Source: Methylococcaceae bacterium (GTDB lineage: Bacteria > Pseudomonadota > Gammaproteobacteria > Methylococcales > Methylomonadaceae). From it: DNA of 8,722 nucleotides. The notes below the pieces were generated by a model, which worked only from the letters and a program-made list of their open reading frames with translations, ran no database searches and was not told the origin of the DNA. Location of the stretch: assembly GCA_013138855.1 (NCBI GenBank), contig WTBX01000331.1, positions 1 to 8,722 on the forward strand. Direction: 5' to 3'. The translations under genes were made by a program, and so were the position numbers. Below, in pieces: positions 5,433 to 8,722 of the stretch (positions are counted from its first letter, which is position 1; each line of letters opens with the position of its first letter).

Positions 5433-6392
5433 ATGAATGAGCATTTTTTAACTGATATAGAAATCAAAGAATTTAAGTGTTTTACTGATTTTAAAGCAGA
5501 GGGCTTCAAGCGCGTTAATTTGATTGGTGGGAAAAATAATATTGGTAAAACGGCGTTTATGGAGGCTTGTTATATCAACCTTCATTCAAAAGATATAAAT
5601 ACGATGCTAACCGCTTTAGGTAAGACAAGACATAATCGTGAAACGGTTAATTTAAGCGTTGAAAACTATTCAAACTTATTTTTTGTGAATTCCATAAAAG
5701 ATTATAAAGCAAACTCTAATCTGGTAGAGAGTAGCTTTTCTATTAACAAAACAGGCTGGAAAGTAGAGTATGTCTTTTCGATAGATAACAAAGAAACAAT
5801 TTTACAGAGGGATGAAGTAGAGAGTTTTGACATCACTTATGCTCCAAATATCTATTTCATTGATAATTATGGCTTAACCAATTATCAGCTTAATCAAGCG
5901 TTTCAGTCTATTCAAAAGCAGGATAAAGAAAGCGAGTTAAATGGATTTATTCATGCCTTTGACAGCAATATAGAAAGTTTTAAGGTTATTGGGGATAAAC
6001 CGCTGTGTAAGTCTAAAAATGAATATTTTGAAATTACTGAATTTGGCGATGGTTTAAAGCATTATATCTCTATTATTTGTGCCTTATATGCCAGTAAAGA
6101 AGGTTATTTATTTATTGATGAAATAGAAAATGGCATTCATCACATTCAAATAGATAGGTTTTGGGAAATTATTTTAACTTTAGCGAAACAAAATAACTGC
6201 CAAGTTTTTACAACAACCCATTCAAAAGAAACCCTTGAATCCTTCGCACGGGTTTGTAAAAAAATAGAAGAGCGAGATATTAGTTACACGACATTAGTTA
6301 AAAATAAGCAGCAAGACATTAAAGCTCTAACTCGTGATTATGACATGATTAGTGATAGTCTTGAGAATGGACGGGAGCTTAGAGGATGGTAA
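5433..6392 (+). CDS. OLD/AAA_15-like ABC-type ATPase
   Basis: This 319-residue cytoplasmic ATPase resembles the ATPase half of OLD-family nucleases and of the AriA component of PARIS. The sequence shows a Walker A motif (GKNNIGKT, residues 33-40), a signature-like FGDGLKH (204-210), a Walker B (YLFIDEIENGIH, 225-236) with Asp229-Glu230, and a switch histidine in TTTHS (His263). The opening IEIKEFKCFTDF is the usual start of SMC/RecF-like AAA_15 proteins. There is no long coiled-coil insert and no fused TOPRIM domain. The catalytic partner is instead the next gene, which overlaps by seven bases. The ATG at 5433 is chosen over an upstream TTG on ribosome-binding-site spacing. A role as a sensor or assembly ATPase in phage defence is inferred from family and neighbours. 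Confidence 0.82.
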   Translation: MNEHFLTDIEIKEFKCFTDFKAEGFKRVNLIGGKNNIGKTAFMEACYINLHSKDINTMLTALGKTRHNRETVNLSVENYSNLFFVNSIKDYKANSNLVESSFSINKTGWKVEYVFSIDNKETILQRDEVESFDITYAPNIYFIDNYGLTNYQLNQAFQSIQKQDKESELNGFIHAFDSNIESFKVIGDKPLCKSKNEYFEITEFGDGLKHYISIICALYASKEGYLFIDEIENGIHHIQIDRFWEIILTLAKQNNCQVFTTTHSKETLESFARVCKKIEERDISYTTLVKNKQQDIKALTRDYDMISDSLENGRELRGW

Positions 6393-6949
6393 GCTCTGCT
6401 ATTTTGTATGAAGGGAAGAACGATAGGGTCTTTATAGAAGAGTTTATTACTCATTTAAACTTTGATAACAACAAAGTGCAATCTTATATTTTTGGTGGTA
6501 AAAGTAATTTTTTTGATATTGAAAACCAAAACTATCAAGATTTAAGATTGGATATTGAAAGTAGTCAAATTGAAAAAATACTTTTCATTGTCGATGCCGA
6601 CGATATAAAAAATGACAAGTTATATGGCGGTTTTGAAAATACACAAACAGCGTTAAATAAGCTTATTCAAGAATTGCAATTTGAAGCTATAGCCAGCAGC
6701 TATATTATGTGTGATCCTAAAACCCAGGTGGGCTATCTTGAATCTTTCATTTTATCCACTATTCCAGAACAGCAGCGCGATTGCATAGAACGATTTTTAG
6801 GTTGCTCTCAATTCAAATCTAAAGAAAACCACAAAGCGATTCTAAATCAAATTTATAAAATAGCTTATCCAAATGCCCCGTATAATTTTGAACATTCGCA
6901 TTTTGATAAGCTGAAAGCTGAATTAAACAAGCTTTTCAAAACTGAATGA
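6386..6949 (+). CDS. Small stand-alone TOPRIM protein, DUF3226-like
   Basis: This 187-residue protein has the marks of a TOPRIM metal-binding fold. These are Glu9 in ILYEGKNDRVFIEEF, an aspartate cluster FIVDADD (Asp70, Asp72, Asp73) after a hydrophobic strand, and GYLESFIL (Glu119), which matches the LEDFL-type segment of DUF3226 proteins. In OLD-type nucleases this domain cuts nucleic acid; in AriB of PARIS it is a toxic effector. Here it is encoded separately and its ATG lies inside the end of the ATPase gene. GGGAG sits eight bases before the start, so both subunits are probably made together. Nuclease activity is inferred from the conserved acidic residues, and the nucleic-acid target is unknown. 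It is shorter than AriB-type DUF4435 proteins. Confidence 0.75.
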   Translation: MVSSAILYEGKNDRVFIEEFITHLNFDNNKVQSYIFGGKSNFFDIENQNYQDLRLDIESSQIEKILFIVDADDIKNDKLYGGFENTQTALNKLIQELQFEAIASSYIMCDPKTQVGYLESFILSTIPEQQRDCIERFLGCSQFKSKENHKAILNQIYKIAYPNAPYNFEHSHFDKLKAELNKLFKTE

Positions 6950-6962
6950 TTTAGTCATACAA

Positions 6963-7574
6963 ATGAATCCTGCCATATATCATTTTACGCATTTAGATAA
7001 TTTTTCTAAGCTGATTAAAACAGGGTCTATTTTATGTAAAAATCAAATGATTGCTGAAAATCAACGCTATCAAAGTGCCGCTTACGAGGATATTCAAAAT
7101 CAAAGAAAAGCTCATCCTGTTCCCGTCTTACCTTATGGAACATTGCATGATTACGTTCCTTTTTATTTTTGTAGTCGCTCGCCCATGCTTTACAGCATAA
7201 AGCAGGGAAATCTTATTAATATTCAAATGGACAAACTTGTTTTTTTAAAGTCCAGTGTTCAAACTGTTATCGCTGTAAATAAAGCTTTTGTCTTTACCGA
7301 TGGTCATGCCATTATGGATTTTTCTGATTATTATAATAATGTTGCGGATTTAAAAAATGTTTCATGGGAAGTTGTAAATGCTCACTACTGGAATGATTTT
7401 GACGATGGCAGGAGGTTACGCCAAGCCGAATTTTTAGTACATCAATTTGTTGAATGGCAATTAATCGAAACGATTGGCGTTTATAGTCAACAAATCAAGG
7501 ATGAAATTATGCAAAAGATTCAAGGTTTATCGCATAAACCCGATGTTCAAATTAAATCAAGCTGGTTTTTCTAG
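6963..7574 (+). CDS. darT: DarT DNA ADP-ribosyltransferase toxin
   Basis: This 203-residue protein matches the DarT (DUF4433) family, which uses NAD+ to attach ADP-ribose to bases in single-stranded DNA and so blocks replication. Characteristic stretches are IYHFTHLDN at the N-terminus, RKAHPVPVLPYGTLHDYVPFYF (about residues 48-69), and SRSPMLY (71-77). RRLRQAEFLVH contains the presumed catalytic glutamate Glu156. An arginine near residue 48 corresponds to the NAD-contacting arginine of Thermus DarT. All key elements are intact, so the toxin should be active. It starts 13 bases after the TOPRIM stop, and no ribosome binding site is visible in that gap, which predicts weak or coupled translation. 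The intact antitoxin darG follows. The length and motifs look closer to the DarT2 type (thymidine modification), but subtype is inferred. Confidence 0.9.
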   Translation: MNPAIYHFTHLDNFSKLIKTGSILCKNQMIAENQRYQSAAYEDIQNQRKAHPVPVLPYGTLHDYVPFYFCSRSPMLYSIKQGNLINIQMDKLVFLKSSVQTVIAVNKAFVFTDGHAIMDFSDYYNNVADLKNVSWEVVNAHYWNDFDDGRRLRQAEFLVHQFVEWQLIETIGVYSQQIKDEIMQKIQGLSHKPDVQIKSSWFF

Positions 7575-7575
7575 C

Positions 7576-7580
7576 GAGGA
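7576..7580 (+). promoter_or_regulatory. Strong ribosome binding site of darG
   Basis: GAGGA lies six bases before the darG ATG, unlike the toxin gene, which has no such signal. The difference favours excess antitoxin. Confidence 0.7.
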
Positions 7581-7586
7581 TTAACA

Positions 7587-8615
7587 ATGATTGAATTCAC
7601 TACAGGAAATATTTTAAAAGATGATTCCGAAGCAATTGTCAACACGGTTAATTGCGTTGGTGTCATGGGTAAAGGATTGGCTCTACAGTTTAAAAAAGCC
7701 TATCCTCATAATTTTGTTCAATATAAGAAAGCTTGTGATAAAGGAGAAGTCAGGCTAGGTAAGATTTTTGTCACTCAAGAAAACAGTTTGTTGGATCATA
7801 AATGGATTATCAATTTTCCAACTAAAAATCACTGGAAAGCTAAATCGACTCTTGAATCTATTGAGGCAGGCTTAAGCGACCTTGTTACCTTTATTTTAGA
7901 AAACAACATTAGTTCTATTGCAATTCCACCACTTGGCTCAGGTTTAGGCGGGTTAGATTGGCAAAATGTTAAAGAAAGAATTATTGCTTATTTAAATAAT
8001 TTGGAGAGTGTGGCGGTTAAGGTTTACGAGCCTTCAATTAGTCCTGTTTCTACTGAAATGCCAATTAGAACGAAAAAGCCAACAATGACTAAAGGTAGAG
8101 CATTGCTGATTAAATTATTGGAATTTTATTCTAGCAAAGGTTATGAATGTACTAAATTAGAAGTACAAAAAATGGCTTATTTTTTGCAAGAATCAGGAAT
8201 TCCTTTAAGACTTAATTATAAAGCTCACCATTTTGGACCTTATGCAAATAATTTAAATCATGTTTTGGAAGCTATTGATGGACATTATATTTCTGGCTAT
8301 GGCGATAGGGTTTCAAAATCTGAAATTAAATTAAAAGATAATGCGATAAAAGAAGCAGACTCTTTTCTTTTAAATGATAAAGAAGCGTTGTCGTATTTGT
8401 GCAAAGTAGAACAACTTATTGAAGGTTATGAAACGCCTTTAAGTATGGAGGTATTATCTACAGTGCATTGGGTTATCAAGCATGAAAATAAGTCTAAACA
8501 GGATTTTAATTTGATTCGTGATTTTATTTACAGTTGGAATGAGCATAAAGCGCAGATGAAAGAACAGTATTTGAAGAAAGCATTTATGCGTTTGGAAACT
8601 CAAGGTTGGGTATAA
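7587..8615 (+). CDS. darG: DarG macrodomain antitoxin (DNA ADP-ribosylglycohydrolase)
   Basis: This 342-residue protein is the cognate antitoxin of DarT. Residues 1-150 form a macrodomain: GNIL near 7-10, IVNTVNCVGVMGKGLALQFK (17-36) as the ADP-ribose-binding loop, and INFPTKNHWK with Lys80, the position of the catalytic lysine in Thermus DarG. PPLGSGLGGLDW (114-125) is the phosphate loop. This domain removes ADP-ribose from DNA. After a linker rich in Thr, Lys and Pro, residues 165-342 form the C-terminal domain present in long DarG proteins and thought to bind and neutralise DarT. Its KMAYFLQ and HHFGPYANNLNHVL segments resemble Panacea (DUF4065) antitoxin domains. The gene begins 12 bases after darT with a strong ribosome binding site. 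Confidence 0.9.
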   Translation: MIEFTTGNILKDDSEAIVNTVNCVGVMGKGLALQFKKAYPHNFVQYKKACDKGEVRLGKIFVTQENSLLDHKWIINFPTKNHWKAKSTLESIEAGLSDLVTFILENNISSIAIPPLGSGLGGLDWQNVKERIIAYLNNLESVAVKVYEPSISPVSTEMPIRTKKPTMTKGRALLIKLLEFYSSKGYECTKLEVQKMAYFLQESGIPLRLNYKAHHFGPYANNLNHVLEAIDGHYISGYGDRVSKSEIKLKDNAIKEADSFLLNDKEALSYLCKVEQLIEGYETPLSMEVLSTVHWVIKHENKSKQDFNLIRDFIYSWNEHKAQMKEQYLKKAFMRLETQGWV

Positions 8616-8667
8616 AACTTACAAATAACCTTCTTGTTGAGGTGTTTCTTATACAATATAAGTTTTA
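8613..8667. repeat. 9-bp inverted repeat between darG and the next gene
   Basis: TAAAACTTA (8613-8621) and TAAGTTTTA (8659-8667) are perfect complements separated by 37 bases. The left arm includes the darG stop codon and the right arm overlaps the predicted -10 of the next gene. It could be a weak terminator or an operator. In such AT-rich sequence, chance is a real possibility. Confidence 0.3.
8634..8662 (+). promoter_or_regulatory. Candidate promoter of the gene starting at 8685
   Basis: TTGTTG (8634-8639), a 17-base spacer and TATAAG (8657-8662) give a plausible sigma70 promoter, with a leader of about 15 bases. It suggests the following gene can be transcribed apart from darTG. Confidence 0.4.
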
Positions 8668-8684
8668 AATGGGATGCAGTAAAT

Positions 8685-8722
8685 ATGTCAAATCTATCAG
8701 AAATCAAACGTAAAATAGAAAA
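8685..8722 (+). CDS. Start of an unidentified gene, cut by the window end
   Basis: The ATG at 8685 opens a frame reading MSNLSEIKRKIE before the window ends. A GGGA lies about ten bases upstream, and a promoter-like site precedes it. Twelve hydrophilic residues are too few to name a family. It lies in the same direction as the ATPase-TOPRIM-DarTG set, 69 bases after darG, and may be another accessory or defence gene. Confidence 0.5.
   Translation, partial: MSNLSEIKRKIE

Overview
The window looks like a low-GC gammaproteobacterial chromosome, possibly of the Thiotrichales/Beggiatoa type. That placement is an impression from base composition, protein character and interspersed palindromes, not a proven assignment. 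It has two halves that diverge from about position 5,270-5,430.

The left half (174-5243) is all on the minus strand. In transcription order it holds an exported M23/LytM-type peptidoglycan peptidase (4380-5243), an ornithine cyclodeaminase/mu-crystallin family protein (3186-4244), and a tightly coupled three-gene oxidoreductase (2964 down to 174). The oxidoreductase consists of a small [2Fe-2S] protein, a FAD/BFD-iron-sulfur subunit and a FAD-dependent D-amino-acid-oxidase-type subunit. This is the architecture and gene order of hydrogen cyanide synthase HcnABC, of opine oxidases and of D-hydroxyproline dehydrogenases. The cyclodeaminase-family neighbour favours amino-acid, imino-acid or opine catabolism over cyanide production, but the substrate cannot be read from the sequence. 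A promoter-like site followed by a perfect 14-bp palindrome precedes the cyclodeaminase-family gene.

Two kinds of repeat are embedded here. A 155-bp MITE-like element with 35-bp terminal inverted repeats (2976-3130) sits directly against the ribosome binding site of the [2Fe-2S] gene, and a 28-nt core of it recurs at 55-82. Two 29-bp perfect palindromes (140-168 and 3145-3173) lie just past the stop codons of two minus-strand genes. They share one frame and differ only by compensated changes.

The right half (5433-8615) is a plus-strand, visibly AT-rich, closely packed four-gene set: an OLD/AAA_15-like ATPase, a small separate TOPRIM protein (DUF3226-like), the DarT DNA ADP-ribosyltransferase toxin and the DarG macrodomain antitoxin. 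Spacing is a 7-nt overlap, then 13-nt and 12-nt gaps, so one transcript is likely. ATPase-TOPRIM pairs and DarTG are each known anti-phage or toxin-antitoxin themes. Their joining in one apparent operon is the most interesting feature of the window and may be a composite defence system. A further gene starts at 8685, behind its own promoter-like site, and runs off the end.

No stretch of more than 300 bases lacks a gene. No tRNA, rRNA, CRISPR array or transposase gene was seen.
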